Positions 7,638-20,649 of a stretch of DNA of 64,000 bases are shown here, piece by piece. The position numbers and the translations under genes were made by a program. Source of the stretch: Tetranychus cinnabarinus (Eukaryota > Arthropoda > Arachnida > Trombidiformes > Tetranychidae); assembly GCA_022266195.1 (NCBI GenBank), contig WHVY01000002.1, forward strand, positions 15,143,001 through 15,207,000, read 5' to 3'. Position 1 is the stretch's first letter. Each line of letters begins with the position of its first letter. The notes below the pieces were generated by a model, which searched no databases, was not told the origin of the DNA, and was given only the letters and a program-made list of their open reading frames with translations.

Positions 7638-9467
7638 TTGGCAACATGCATTGCCAAATCTATTTATGTTACATATTTAAAAAATAAAACAGTAACAATT
7701 ATCAAAAAACAATTAAAATCAAAAGAAATCATTTCAAAAAATGAACCAGAAAACATGATACATCTAAAAATTAAAAACCTAAACATTATAAATTGTTATA
7801 ACTATCAAAAAAATCATAAAAATCATAAATTACATACGCAAAAAATTATTAAATACCTAATCGATATTAAAAAACCAATAATTATTACCGGCGACCTCAA
7901 TTGTCAAGACCAATTATGGTCACACAATGTCACAACAGAATCACCATGGAAATTAATCTATGATTTAAAACACATGAAAAACTTTCAGCAGCCAGATGAA
8001 AACAACTACACATTCTGTCTTAACAATATAAAAAGCTGGATCGATGTTATCTTAGTACCTGAAAACACTAAGATAATAGAATCAAAAATAACAACTTCTA
8101 GCTTTGACCATTCAATTCTAGAAACAAGAATTGAATTACCAATAACAAATGACAAACCAAAAAGACAAACTAGAACAATTATTACAAACTGGACACTTAA
8201 ACTGTCAAACACTCAAAATACACCCACAACAATCAATCAAAATACACCACTAATAAAGAACTGTCAAGAAATTATGAATTTTCCAAAAAGAAATAAAATA
8301 ATTCAAAAAATAACCACCAAATCAATATATCCGACAGAAATAAGACAACTAATTAAAAAGAAGAATTGGAATGAAATAAATGAAATTAAAAATAAATTAC
8401 TGAATAAAAAAAAACATTCAACCAAGGATTTCCACCTATCCTCAACCAGGGAAACATGGAAATGGATTAATTCCAAATTAAGCAACAAAACGAAACAAAG
8501 AATACTTACATCTAGAGATGATTTAAACGAAGATGAAAAACAATTCTTGGACAACCATGTCTTGAATAATTATTCACAGAGAAAACCACAATGTCACGAC
8601 GCAGGTTATTCATTATATCCAGGAAAACTAGATAATCATGCCTTCGAAATAGCCTTTAATAAAACCAAGAAAAGTAAAAGCTCTCTACATTCCGATGAAT
8701 TCAACTCAACGATTTGGAAAAAATTCAGCGAGATCAACAAGGATAAAATACGAATAATTATTCAAAAAATCTTCCAGATCTCATATATCCCAGAATCAGT
8801 GAGAATCTTAGGAGGAGGAATCTTACCAAAACCTGATGGTAAGCGACTGAGAATCCTTAACTCACCAAATTTCCTATTTAAAATTATTGACCAGGCAATA
8901 ACTTACTACCTAACAAGAATTAGTGAAAACTGGTTCCTACCCAACACACAATTTGCCTTCCAAAGACACAAAACAACGGATCAAGCATATCTCAAGACGA
9001 TCAATGGTGACATCAAAAATTATTTATTCATAAAACTCGACCTTGAAAGTGCATTTGATAATGTGGATATCACAAAAACAATTATTAAACTAAGAAAAAT
9101 TAATCCATCACTTAGTAAAATAATTGAATCCCTCAGCTCAAAAAGGTATATCAAATTAATGGTCGACAATCAATTCTGGTATAAGAAAGAGGAAAAAGGA
9201 GTCTTACAAGGCACATCGAGCGGTCCTCTGTTATTCATTATGACACTAGATTTTCCAATTAGACAATTCTCCGAAGCAAAACCAGAAGCCGATATTATTT
9301 CATATGCTGATGATTTCATTATAAAAATCAAAAAATCAATTGCTAATCGCAACCAACTACCAAACTTCATCAAAACAGAATACGAAACAACCATAACCTT
9401 AATCAAACAATTCCTCAAAGAAATAAACTTGAACATCAATTTCCAAAAGTCCAATTATTATTATTGA
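7638..9467 (+). pseudogene. LINE ORF2: AP endonuclease and reverse transcriptase, 5'-truncated
   Basis: The frame is open for about 609 codons but lacks the N-terminal start of the endonuclease and any good ATG, so it is 5'-truncated, as LINEs usually are. AP-endonuclease motifs: ITGDLNCQDQLW near residue 92, SWIDVILV near 134, SSFDHSILE near 153. Reverse transcriptase: LPKPDGKRLRILNSP near 395, KLDLESAFDNV near 470, GVLQGTSSGPLLF near 517, and the catalytic YADD near 553. Such enzymes nick target DNA and copy the element RNA at the nick. The frame stops at a TGA (9465-9467), but the same frame continues open beyond it, so this is a decayed copy. The non-LTR clade cannot be set from this. Confidence 0.85.
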
Positions 9468-10703
9468 AATCGAACCAATAGATACACATTTCACAAAGAA
9501 TTCCAAATACTAGGATTTAACCTTACTAACAACAAACTCCAACTGACTCAACTCATCAATACAATATATAATGATAATTTAAAAGAATTCTCTGGTGTTA
9601 TTCAATATCTACCGTTCCTTCCACTCAAAATTAAGAAAATAATTATTGCTTCAAAGATCCTACCGACAATAAAAAAGTGGGCTACTACATCTTTAAAGCA
9701 TTACCACCTAAGGAACTAATCCTCACAATACTCAATGAAACTAAAAAACTGCTTAATATCTTTCATAACAATTACACAGGCTACCAAACACTTTGGACGA
9801 TATATGACCTAAAGCATCAGATCCAGGAAATGTGGAAAACAATTATTGCAAACCAAGGAATAAACGACACAACCATGAATAATTATTACATTTATCCTCC
9901 GATCCACATTGTGCCATATCCAATCGATGATCAATTCTTTTGGCACAGAAGAAAAAAACACCTCCATCTATTAAAACATACTCAACGAAAACACAAATCA
10001 GTATCCAAGTGGCAAACCAAACCATAAGTTATTTCAAGAAGACACAAAATCATGGATGGCTCCTAATGGTAATCATGCAATTTGAACTCAATTGTTCAGA
10101 AATATGGATTCCTTGGGAAGTGGGTAGACACCTGAAAACAGATTCAATAACAAAAAAAGAATTATTACTAATTTGTAGGAGAAATATTAACAAAAACTGG
10201 ACCTGGTACTCAGATGAACAAGAATCGAAAGAATAACCATCCCATCACATAAATTGGACGTCAAAGAAAATAATTATTTACCCAATTATCTGAAAAACAA
10301 GAAAATACACACAATTATTCACATGAAGATGTTATCGATCCTCAATGACAACACCACTAACAACCCATGGATAACTTTATCACCGTCACTCAATCACTTG
10401 ATCGATCCTTACGGCAACATTGGAATATTCCGATATTGGGACCTGGAAAAAATTATATTAAACACACGAAAAAATATGAACTATATCAACTGTTGTAATG
10501 GCTTACTCACCTTTAGACACATGAACACCAGTCAATGCCAAACAATGAAAGACCTACGAACTACCTACCAATTGAACAACTTCAACATTGAGAACACCTT
10601 AACAAGAAGAGACAAGACAAAGAAAATTAAACAATTATTAAATTTTCTAACAGGCAAAATCTGTAAAAGGTTTAGTATATGTACTTGTATGCGTTTTCAA
10701 TAA
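9468..10703 (+). pseudogene. LINE ORF2 C-terminal region, frame-broken
   Basis: After the stop at 9467 the same frame reads on (NRTNRYTFHKEFQILGFNL) to about 9720. It then shifts into the frames at 9677-10027, 9940-10236 and 10254-10703. Together these are the C-terminal part of the LINE protein with at least three breaks. A stretch ending in NKNWTWYSDE near 10200 could be the start of an RNase H-like region, but this is weak. The last frame ends in a Cys-rich tail. Confidence 0.6.
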
Positions 10704-10713
10704 AACTTGAGTC

Positions 10714-10758
10714 AAAATCTATGTATATCTGACCTCACGTCAGATATATTTAGATTTT
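10714..10758. repeat. Imperfect hairpin after the LINE tail (copy 1)
   Basis: The arms AAAATCTATGTATATCTGAC and GTCAGATATATTTAGATTTT pair with two mismatches around a five-base loop. It lies 11 bp past the last LINE frame and could be a 3'-end recognition structure or the edge of another element. Its duplicate is at 16431-16475. Confidence 0.5.
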
Positions 10759-11949
10759 ATCAAGAGCTATAATATAGTTTGACTAAATATATAAAAAATT
10801 CAAGTTTGCTTATTCATTAATGAGTATACTTGTAGCGCATGATAAGCATAATCATTCAACTCAATATACGAAATACAAAATCTAACAACATAAGCTAGAA
10901 CTTTCTTTGTATAACTTTTAATGATTACAAAAGTCTATTTTACTATAGTTCTTGATAAAATCTAATGATTAAACGAAGAATGATGATTGTGGATACTACC
11001 ATTTTTGAGATATCGGGGTTCAAACTTTTCAGGTCAATGTCCAAAATCAAGAGAACTGTTGATAAATTGAAAAAAGTGTTCAATTGCTGCTATTTACAAA
11101 CAATTTTTATAGACAAATACTAAGTTTCAGATCTCTAGCTATTATGATCACAGAATGGCGGAGGTTTAACGGAAAATCGAAGTGATATCGAAGGTATCTG
11201 TTGCACAGAAACAGAGAATTTTATTTCGCAAAATAATTGCATTTTCTGTTTAGCCATCAAAAGATACCTAAGGTAAATAAGTTTCATGAAAAAATCTTGT
11301 CTTATAACCAAAAAAAAGGCGATCGAAGTTTGCACTTTGACCTCGATTTTCTCGAAAACGGTCGTTCAGAGAAAATTTTTAATATCACTAAGGGACTCAG
11401 TTTATATGGGCCTACAAACTCACAAAGTTTGAACTCTTAACTCGAAAGTCAGAATTTTTACCCATACTCCTTTGTGACATTTAAATATTCACGGTAAACT
11501 GTTTGTTGTTATAACAAAGCTGAAGATTTACAACCAATTTGTCATTGCTTTTCAGATTTTAAAATCAATCACCAGTACGACAAAAGAATAAAAGTAAGTA
11601 AATTTCCAAGTTACGCTTGCTGCACTCGCATAATATTTATTAGTTAAAAGATTGGATTAAAACCTAATTTTTCGTAAATTAACCCCTATATTAAATCTAT
11701 CATAATAATATTGATAAAAACTCTACTGAATATCTAAATTAATCCCAATTAAATTTATTAACGATTACCAATCGATTTAAGGGCCCACCTCGATATTTCC
11801 GTCTCTAAGCTTACTTTAATACTGAACTCAGTTCATAATTCACATATAAGTTAATAATTGATTCAACTCACAATTTGATCATTTACATCTACTCTCTTAA
11901 CCTGAATTACTCTTCATTAAGTTCTTTTTTGACATCATCGACTGATAGA
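10759..11949. repeat. Non-coding repeat DNA between LINE and DNA transposon
   Basis: No gene is supported. The part around 11280-11380 (aaaggcgatcgaagtttgc, then tttgacctcgatttt) resembles, in inverse orientation, the foldback family at 58690-58750, so this is a copy of a dispersed element. The same DNA recurs at 16476-17666. Confidence 0.45.
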
Positions 11950-12200
11950 TTAAGAACTTTATAGTCCGCAATTTTCGCACATTTTCAATCTAAATTCCTA
12001 ATTACTCGAAAATAACTTCATCTCAAAATCTAAATTGCATCGATCATGGTTTGAGAACTTTCCAATTCGCCATCTTTCATACATTTCCCAGTCTATATTC
12101 CTAATTTACCTGAAAATAATTTCATCATAATACCTAAACTGTATCGATTCATGGTTTAAGAACTTTCCAGTTCGCCATCTTTCATACATTTCGATCAAGT
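11950..12200. repeat. Tandem repeat of about 105 bp, two to three units
   Basis: The phrases catggttt-gagaactttcca and cgccatctttcatacattt recur 105 bp apart (12045/12150 and 12069/12174). A third, weaker unit is to the left. The duplicate is at 17667-17917. Confidence 0.6.
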
Positions 12201-12330
12201 TGCTATCTAATTCTAATTCAAGTTTAATTAAAACTTATCAATTGATTACATTTACTACTTGTATAATTGAGAATATTTACAATAACTGATTTATTTAAAT
12301 GCCTTCTTGTTTTAACTCTTAATAAGTTAC

Positions 12331-12962
12331 ATTTATTCTACAATTATGATTAACTAAAGATAATCTTTTATCGAAATATCTGAGATATAAAACAATCAAC
12401 CAATATTATAGAGAATTATCGATAAAATATTTGTATCCTATCCTCATATCACTAATAATATATAAATTAATTATCATAATTAATCAAATTAATAAACCTA
12501 ATTAATAATATAATTAATATACTTTATAAAATAAATTGAGTCTATAGAAGACTACACCTTACTCAGATAAATTAGATCTTGACAAGATTAATACTTAAAA
12601 TAGATTGAACTTGCAAAAGACTACACCTTACTTACAAAGGAACCACGCGAGTTGACTAGAAGGGATTTGAATGGGACTTTTTGTATTCGATAGAGCTGGT
12701 TAAGTAATGAAATAGTGAGATGGGTTTTGCCTGTACAGCAACTGGTTCCTAAGATATTTGGGTTGAAAATTTTGGTAGTTTTATTATAATGAGGTAGAAG
12801 AGGAGGGTTAATGTGAGCCGAGAGGTGGCGCAGTGAGGAAAGGGGTGGATGAAGAAGATGAAGGTTATGGGTTCGAATCTCGGTGTTGGCATTTTTTTCA
12901 AACTTTATTTAAACATTTAAATATTATTTTTAATTTATTTTAATGTTATTTAAATGATATTT
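12331..12962 (+). repeat. Left terminal inverted repeat, tandem copy 1
   Basis: This is the copy of the 18048-18679 arm in the first tandem unit. It has no right-hand partner in unit 1, because that unit ends inside the transposon. Confidence 0.75.
12817..12891 (+). other. tRNA-like module, copy 1
   Basis: A 75-bp segment begins GCCGAGA and ends TGTTGGCA, pairing 6 of 7 positions like an acceptor stem. It contains an A-box-like TGGCGCAGTGAGG, a B-box-like GGTTCGAATCTCG, and a T7 run just after the end. The T-stem is poor, so it is a tRNA-derived promoter module or pseudo-tRNA, not a proven tRNA gene. Confidence 0.55.
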
Positions 12963-13052
12963 TGACAATTTTTAGTTAATGTTGTATTGAAGATTATGAA
13001 AGATATCAAGTATCTTTATGTTAAATATTAATATTAATGGTGGATTAACCAA

Positions 13053-14559
13053 TTATCGAGTAAAATTACAAAGATGAAGAGGAGTAAGACAGTGTTTGCA
13101 GCATAAGTATGCTCGACAATAACAACATTTTGTAAACATAAGAGAACTGCAGGCTGAAATAGAGCAATCCTCGAAGCTGCTATCGAAATTAATTTCCGAA
13201 ACTGATTTGAATGATGTTAATTCCTCTGAAATAGTATAACCAGAAGCTTTCCAAGCATAAAGTAGCATTTGATGGTAAATTGGTGCTGATAATTGGTTAT
13301 AAATAAATGAATGCATCGACATTATGAAAATACGATCATTTAACTTGCTTACAGTTTCATTGACTGCGTATCTTACTGCATCTTGAAAACGTCTGGTAAA
13401 CAGTTTATACTGTCTGAAAAAGTAAACATCAAGGGGTTGACAATATTTTGTTGCTTTCGGAGGAATGGTTTCAATTTTTACCCGGACAAAGTTATCCAAC
13501 TCTTTGCGATAAATCTCCATATCTTTTTGAGCTGACCATGAATCTTGAAGCAATAAGGTATTAGAGTGACAAAGAGGATTGAAGCAAGTTTTAACCCAAG
13601 TGCGCAAGGTTTTTTTTAGTCATTTTACCGCTTGTTGTACATGTAACTTCTACATTAGGCGGCTTTCCTGACTCTATGGCTCTACTGATTTGTGATCCGA
13701 ATTTACCTGAAGGCTGTTGGAAACAAATAAATAAATTTGGAGCTAGTTTACCAGCATTAGAAATTAAAACTTGAAAGGTGTATGAGTGAGTTAGCGAGTT
13801 GCAATTTTGAACAAGAAGATAAGTGTCTCTTTCTCCTTTGTTACTCAAAGTTCTATTTGAAGTTATTTCATAATTGAAACCAGACTGATCAGTGTTCCAA
13901 ACATCATCGTTGCTAATATTTTGCTTCAGCTCATTCACTTTTTTGGCAAAATCAATGGCTGATTGTTTTATTTTTTCTTCATTTGTATGAGTCTTTTTTG
14001 TTATGAATTTAGTAACTTTTCGTGATGATATTTTGAATTCACTTTTAAGACTTCTGATGAAAGTATTTGATGCAACGAATTTTGGCAGCTGTAATGTATT
14101 AACTGCTTGCATAGCCCAAGTATGCAGATCATAATCATGAACTGGTAAAAATGATTCACGATTCGCTCGGAACTTTAAATATATCATCGATTTGACTGAA
14201 TTAAATTTACTCAATCTGTTACCTTCGTTTTCGAGGTATTCTCTTATTCGTTGAATTTTTTTGTTATCATTGTTCAGTTTTGCGTAACGTTTCAAAGTTG
14301 ATGTAGTTCCATATTTGTCGCAATATTCAATAATTATTTTCATTTGCTCAAGTTTAAATTCCTTTTGCAAAGGAACTGGTTTTTTAACTCGTGATGGGAC
14401 ATGAGGATGAAGAAGAGGAAGCACCATCACTATCACTATCCTCAGAATCTGATGAATCCTCTGGATCTTCTTCATCATAAAGATAAACACCCTCTTGCAC
14501 TTCGCATTCACCATTACTTTTTTCCTAAAGCAATTCCCACAAAAGATTGGCAAATTCAA
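13053..14559 (-). pseudogene. DDE transposase (pogo/Tigger-like), frame-broken, tandem copy 1
   Basis: It reads leftwards. The first part (13591-14559, 322 residues) has a Lys-rich helix-turn-helix-like region near residues 60-120 and the DDE motif VWNTDQSGFNYE near 220. The second part (13053-13607) holds LLLQDSWSAQKD and IPPKATKYCQPLDVYFF, the second and third catalytic blocks of the DDE_1 family. A run of eight A (forward T8, about 13609-13616) separates the frames, so the break is a one-base slip in a homopolymer. Without it the protein would be about 500 residues, normal for this family. The same break is present in copy 2, so it predates the duplication or is a shared sequencing or assembly error. 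Confidence 0.75.
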
Positions 14560-14615
14560 TTTCCTCGGTGGTAATAACTGTTGATCTTATTCCTGAGGTT
14601 TCACACTTATTAGAA

Positions 14616-14619
14616 CTTA
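14616..14619. other. Tandem-duplication junction with 4-bp filler
   Basis: The bases ctta lie between the end of unit 1 and the start of unit 2. They match neither the left flank (8899-8902) nor the right flank (20333-20336) exactly, as expected for end joining. Confidence 0.6.
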
Positions 14620-16420
14620 TTACTACCTAACAAGAATTAGTGAAAACTGGTTCCTACCCAACACACAATTTGCCTTCCAAAGACACAAAACAACGGATCA
14701 AGCATATCTCAAGACGATCAATGGTGACATCAAAAATTATTTATTCATAAAACTCGACCTTGAAAGTGCATTTGATAATGTGGATATCACAAAAACAATT
14801 ATTAAACTAAGAAAAATTAATCCATCACTTAGTAAAATAATTGAATCCCTCAGCTCAAAAAGGTATATCAAATTAATGGTCGACAATCAATTCTGGTATA
14901 AGAAAGAGGAAAAAGGAGTCTTACAAGGCACATCGAGCGGTCCTCTGTTATTCATTATGACACTAGATTTTCCAATTAGACAATTCTCCGAAGCAAAACC
15001 AGAAGCCGATATTATTTCATATGCTGATGATTTCATTATAAAAATCAAAAAATCAATTGCTAATCGCAACCAACTACCAAACTTCATCAAAACAGAATAC
15101 GAAACAACCATAACCTTAATCAAACAATTCCTCAAAGAAATAAACTTGAACATCAATTTCCAAAAGTCCAATTATTATTATTGAAATCGAACCAATAGAT
15201 ACACATTTCACAAAGAATTCCAAATACTAGGATTTAACCTTACTAACAACAAACTCCAACTGACTCAACTCATCAATACAATATATAATGATAATTTAAA
15301 AGAATTCTCTGGTGTTATTCAATATCTACCGTTCCTTCCACTCAAAATTAAGAAAATAATTATTGCTTCAAAGATCCTACCGACAATAAAAAAGTGGGCT
15401 ACTACATCTTTAAAGCATTACCACCTAAGGAACTAATCCTCACAATACTCAATGAAACTAAAAAACTGCTTAATATCTTTCATAACAATTACACAGGCTA
15501 CCAAACACTTTGGACGATATATGACCTAAAGCATCAGATCCAGGAAATGTGGAAAACAATTATTGCAAACCAAGGAATAAACGACACAACCATGAATAAT
15601 TATTACATTTATCCTCCGATCCACATTGTGCCATATCCAATCGATGATCAATTCTTTTGGCACAGAAGAAAAAAACACCTCCATCTATTAAAACATACTC
15701 AACGAAAACACAAATCAGTATCCAAGTGGCAAACCAAACCATAAGTTATTTCAAGAAGACACAAAATCATGGATGGCTCCTAATGGTAATCATGCAATTT
15801 GAACTCAATTGTTCAGAAATATGGATTCCTTGGGAAGTGGGTAGACACCTGAAAACAGATTCAATAACAAAAAAAGAATTATTACTAATTTGTAGGAGAA
15901 ATATTAACAAAAACTGGACCTGGTACTCAGATGAACAAGAATCGAAAGAATAACCATCCCATCACATAAATTGGACGTCAAAGAAAATAATTATTTACCC
16001 AATTATCTGAAAAACAAGAAAATACACACAATTATTCACATGAAGATGTTATCGATCCTCAATGACAACACCACTAACAACCCATGGATAACTTTATCAC
16101 CGTCACTCAATCACTTGATCGATCCTTACGGCAACATTGGAATATTCCGATATTGGGACCTGGAAAAAATTATATTAAACACACGAAAAAATATGAACTA
16201 TATCAACTGTTGTAATGGCTTACTCACCTTTAGACACATGAACACCAGTCAATGCCAAACAATGAAAGACCTACGAACTACCTACCAATTGAACAACTTC
16301 AACATTGAGAACACCTTAACAAGAAGAGACAAGACAAAGAAAATTAAACAATTATTAAATTTTCTAACAGGCAAAATCTGTAAAAGGTTTAGTATATGTA
16401 CTTGTATGCGTTTTCAATAA
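14620..16420 (+). pseudogene. LINE reverse transcriptase and C-terminal region, duplicated copy
   Basis: This starts inside the RT domain and repeats the sequence of 8903-10703: GVLQGTSSGPLLF, YADD, the TGA (15182-15184), and the three shifted frames at 15394-15744, 15657-15953 and 15971-16420. It lacks the endonuclease and the RT fingers, so it cannot encode a working enzyme. Confidence 0.85.
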
Positions 16421-16430
16421 AACTTGAGTC

Positions 16431-17917
16431 AAAATCTATGTATATCTGACCTCACGTCAGATATATTTAGATTTTATCAAGAGCTATAATATAGTTTGAC
16501 TAAATATATAAAAAATTCAAGTTTGCTTATTCATTAATGAGTATACTTGTAGCGCATGATAAGCATAATCATTCAACTCAATATACGAAATACAAAATCT
16601 AACAACATAAGCTAGAACTTTCTTTGTATAACTTTTAATGATTACAAAAGTCTATTTTACTATAGTTCTTGATAAAATCTAATGATTAAACGAAGAATGA
16701 TGATTGTGGATACTACCATTTTTGAGATATCGGGGTTCAAACTTTTCAGGTCAATGTCCAAAATCAAGAGAACTGTTGATAAATTGAAAAAAGTGTTCAA
16801 TTGCTGCTATTTACAAACAATTTTTATAGACAAATACTAAGTTTCAGATCTCTAGCTATTATGATCACAGAATGGCGGAGGTTTAACGGAAAATCGAAGT
16901 GATATCGAAGGTATCTGTTGCACAGAAACAGAGAATTTTATTTCGCAAAATAATTGCATTTTCTGTTTAGCCATCAAAAGATACCTAAGGTAAATAAGTT
17001 TCATGAAAAAATCTTGTCTTATAACCAAAAAAAAGGCGATCGAAGTTTGCACTTTGACCTCGATTTTCTCGAAAACGGTCGTTCAGAGAAAATTTTTAAT
17101 ATCACTAAGGGACTCAGTTTATATGGGCCTACAAACTCACAAAGTTTGAACTCTTAACTCGAAAGTCAGAATTTTTACCCATACTCCTTTGTGACATTTA
17201 AATATTCACGGTAAACTGTTTGTTGTTATAACAAAGCTGAAGATTTACAACCAATTTGTCATTGCTTTTCAGATTTTAAAATCAATCACCAGTACGACAA
17301 AAGAATAAAAGTAAGTAAATTTCCAAGTTACGCTTGCTGCACTCGCATAATATTTATTAGTTAAAAGATTGGATTAAAACCTAATTTTTCGTAAATTAAC
17401 CCCTATATTAAATCTATCATAATAATATTGATAAAAACTCTACTGAATATCTAAATTAATCCCAATTAAATTTATTAACGATTACCAATCGATTTAAGGG
17501 CCCACCTCGATATTTCCGTCTCTAAGCTTACTTTAATACTGAACTCAGTTCATAATTCACATATAAGTTAATAATTGATTCAACTCACAATTTGATCATT
17601 TACATCTACTCTCTTAACCTGAATTACTCTTCATTAAGTTCTTTTTTGACATCATCGACTGATAGATTAAGAACTTTATAGTCCGCAATTTTCGCACATT
17701 TTCAATCTAAATTCCTAATTACTCGAAAATAACTTCATCTCAAAATCTAAATTGCATCGATCATGGTTTGAGAACTTTCCAATTCGCCATCTTTCATACA
17801 TTTCCCAGTCTATATTCCTAATTTACCTGAAAATAATTTCATCATAATACCTAAACTGTATCGATTCATGGTTTAAGAACTTTCCAGTTCGCCATCTTTC
17901 ATACATTTCGATCAAGT
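16431..17917. repeat. Duplicate of hairpin, dispersed repeat and 105-bp array
   Basis: This is the second-unit copy of 10714-12200: hairpin at 16431-16475, dispersed-element sequence to 17666, and the 105-bp tandem array at 17667-17917. Confidence 0.75.
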
Positions 17918-18047
17918 TGCTATCTAATTCTAATTCAAGTTTAATTAAAACTTATCAATTGATTACATTTACTACTTGTATAATTGAGAATATTTACAAT
18001 AACTGATTTATTTAAATGCCTTCTTGTTTTAACTCTTAATAAGTTAC

Positions 18048-18679
18048 ATTTATTCTACAATTATGATTAACTAAAGATAATCTTTTATCGAAATATCTGA
18101 GATATAAAACAATCAACCAATATTATAGAGAATTATCGATAAAATATTTGTATCCTATCCTCATATCACTAATAATATATAAATTAATTATCATAATTAA
18201 TCAAATTAATAAACCTAATTAATAATATAATTAATATACTTTATAAAATAAATTGAGTCTATAGAAGACTACACCTTACTCAGATAAATTAGATCTTGAC
18301 AAGATTAATACTTAAAATAGATTGAACTTGCAAAAGACTACACCTTACTTACAAAGGAACCACGCGAGTTGACTAGAAGGGATTTGAATGGGACTTTTTG
18401 TATTCGATAGAGCTGGTTAAGTAATGAAATAGTGAGATGGGTTTTGCCTGTACAGCAACTGGTTCCTAAGATATTTGGGTTGAAAATTTTGGTAGTTTTA
18501 TTATAATGAGGTAGAAGAGGAGGGTTAATGTGAGCCGAGAGGTGGCGCAGTGAGGAAAGGGGTGGATGAAGAAGATGAAGGTTATGGGTTCGAATCTCGG
18601 TGTTGGCATTTTTTTCAAACTTTATTTAAACATTTAAATATTATTTTTAATTTATTTTAATGTTATTTAAATGATATTT
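18048..18679 (+). repeat. Left inverted repeat of the DNA transposon
   Basis: It pairs over its full length with 20650-21281. It contains the tRNA-like module at 18534-18608. Confidence 0.8.
18534..18608 (+). other. tRNA-like module, copy 2
   Basis: Same 75-bp sequence as 12817-12891: paired ends (6 of 7), A-box-like and B-box-like sequences, T-run after the end. Confidence 0.55.
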
Positions 18680-18769
18680 TGACAATTTTTAGTTAATGTT
18701 GTATTGAAGATTATGAAAGATATCAAGTATCTTTATGTTAAATATTAATATTAATGGTGGATTAACCAA

Positions 18770-20276
18770 TTATCGAGTAAAATTACAAAGATGAAGAGGA
18801 GTAAGACAGTGTTTGCAGCATAAGTATGCTCGACAATAACAACATTTTGTAAACATAAGAGAACTGCAGGCTGAAATAGAGCAATCCTCGAAGCTGCTAT
18901 CGAAATTAATTTCCGAAACTGATTTGAATGATGTTAATTCCTCTGAAATAGTATAACCAGAAGCTTTCCAAGCATAAAGTAGCATTTGATGGTAAATTGG
19001 TGCTGATAATTGGTTATAAATAAATGAATGCATCGACATTATGAAAATACGATCATTTAACTTGCTTACAGTTTCATTGACTGCGTATCTTACTGCATCT
19101 TGAAAACGTCTGGTAAACAGTTTATACTGTCTGAAAAAGTAAACATCAAGGGGTTGACAATATTTTGTTGCTTTCGGAGGAATGGTTTCAATTTTTACCC
19201 GGACAAAGTTATCCAACTCTTTGCGATAAATCTCCATATCTTTTTGAGCTGACCATGAATCTTGAAGCAATAAGGTATTAGAGTGACAAAGAGGATTGAA
19301 GCAAGTTTTAACCCAAGTGCGCAAGGTTTTTTTTAGTCATTTTACCGCTTGTTGTACATGTAACTTCTACATTAGGCGGCTTTCCTGACTCTATGGCTCT
19401 ACTGATTTGTGATCCGAATTTACCTGAAGGCTGTTGGAAACAAATAAATAAATTTGGAGCTAGTTTACCAGCATTAGAAATTAAAACTTGAAAGGTGTAT
19501 GAGTGAGTTAGCGAGTTGCAATTTTGAACAAGAAGATAAGTGTCTCTTTCTCCTTTGTTACTCAAAGTTCTATTTGAAGTTATTTCATAATTGAAACCAG
19601 ACTGATCAGTGTTCCAAACATCATCGTTGCTAATATTTTGCTTCAGCTCATTCACTTTTTTGGCAAAATCAATGGCTGATTGTTTTATTTTTTCTTCATT
19701 TGTATGAGTCTTTTTTGTTATGAATTTAGTAACTTTTCGTGATGATATTTTGAATTCACTTTTAAGACTTCTGATGAAAGTATTTGATGCAACGAATTTT
19801 GGCAGCTGTAATGTATTAACTGCTTGCATAGCCCAAGTATGCAGATCATAATCATGAACTGGTAAAAATGATTCACGATTCGCTCGGAACTTTAAATATA
19901 TCATCGATTTGACTGAATTAAATTTACTCAATCTGTTACCTTCGTTTTCGAGGTATTCTCTTATTCGTTGAATTTTTTTGTTATCATTGTTCAGTTTTGC
20001 GTAACGTTTCAAAGTTGATGTAGTTCCATATTTGTCGCAATATTCAATAATTATTTTCATTTGCTCAAGTTTAAATTCCTTTTGCAAAGGAACTGGTTTT
20101 TTAACTCGTGATGGGACATGAGGATGAAGAAGAGGAAGCACCATCACTATCACTATCCTCAGAATCTGATGAATCCTCTGGATCTTCTTCATCATAAAGA
20201 TAAACACCCTCTTGCACTTCGCATTCACCATTACTTTTTTCCTAAAGCAATTCCCACAAAAGATTGGCAAATTCAA
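18770..20276 (-). pseudogene. DDE transposase (pogo/Tigger-like), frame-broken, tandem copy 2
   Basis: Same sequence as 13053-14559, with the break in the same homopolymer. Here it sits between both inverted repeats, so this copy keeps the original arrangement of the element. Catalytic blocks: NTDQSG, LLLQDSW, CQPLDV. Confidence 0.75.
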
Positions 20277-20501
20277 TTTCCTCGGTGGTAATAACTGTTG
20301 ATCTTATTCCTGAGGTTTCACACTTATTAGAAAGAAGATTCACAACATTTGTTGGGTTGATCATTGTTGAATTGATTCAAAATAGGTAAACGTAAAACAA
20401 TGAAAGTGAACAGTAAAAAACTTTGCAAAATTAAAAGCACTTTATAAGTAATTAAAACTAAACAAATGTAAATAACTTTCAACCAAAATAAGATGGCGAA
20501 T

Positions 20502-20613
20502 ATTAACAAAGGAACAAAGAAACATATGATATTGAAGTAATTTTAGATACTGAACACACTTATCCCTTTACTGATCTAGATAACTGGAAAATTGATAAAA
20601 TTCAGGTTTAAAT
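20502..20613 (+). other. Short coding-like segment divergent from the transposase
   Basis: The plus-strand frame reads ETYDIEVILDTEHTYPFTDL and ends in DNWKIDKIQ before a GT. A weak upstream ATG (20492) is in another frame. It may be a first exon or relic of a second transposon gene. I do not recognise it. Confidence 0.25.
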
Positions 20614-20649
20614 GCTTTAAATAGCGTTAAACTTATTTGAATGAGCTTC

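Larger units (their letters stand above)
8903..14615 (+). repeat. 5.7-kb tandem duplication, unit 1
   Basis: This segment recurs at 14620-20332 at a constant offset of 5717 bp. Every stretch I compared was identical, including ORF ends and frame breaks. It starts inside the LINE reverse transcriptase and ends upstream of the minus-strand transposase. Four bases (ctta, 14616-14619) lie between the units. Confidence 0.9.
14620..20332 (+). repeat. 5.7-kb tandem duplication, unit 2
   Basis: Second copy of unit 1. Its left edge joins mid-RT sequence (TTACTACCTAACAAG) directly to the end of unit 1. Its right edge (20332) runs on into unique DNA and the right inverted repeat of the DNA transposon, so unit 2 holds the original right context and unit 1 the original left context. 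Confidence 0.9.

Noticed and set aside
9170..9454. Minus-strand ORF inside the LINE reverse transcriptase (and duplicate at 14887)
   Set aside because: Mirror of the YADD region; no independent support.
12817..12891. Functional tRNA gene
   Set aside because: The T-stem pairs poorly and the anticodon arm is not convincing, although boxes and acceptor ends are present.
8903..20332. The two 5.7-kb units as LTRs of one element
   Set aside because: Their ends lack TG/CA termini and they contain halves of two unrelated transposons.
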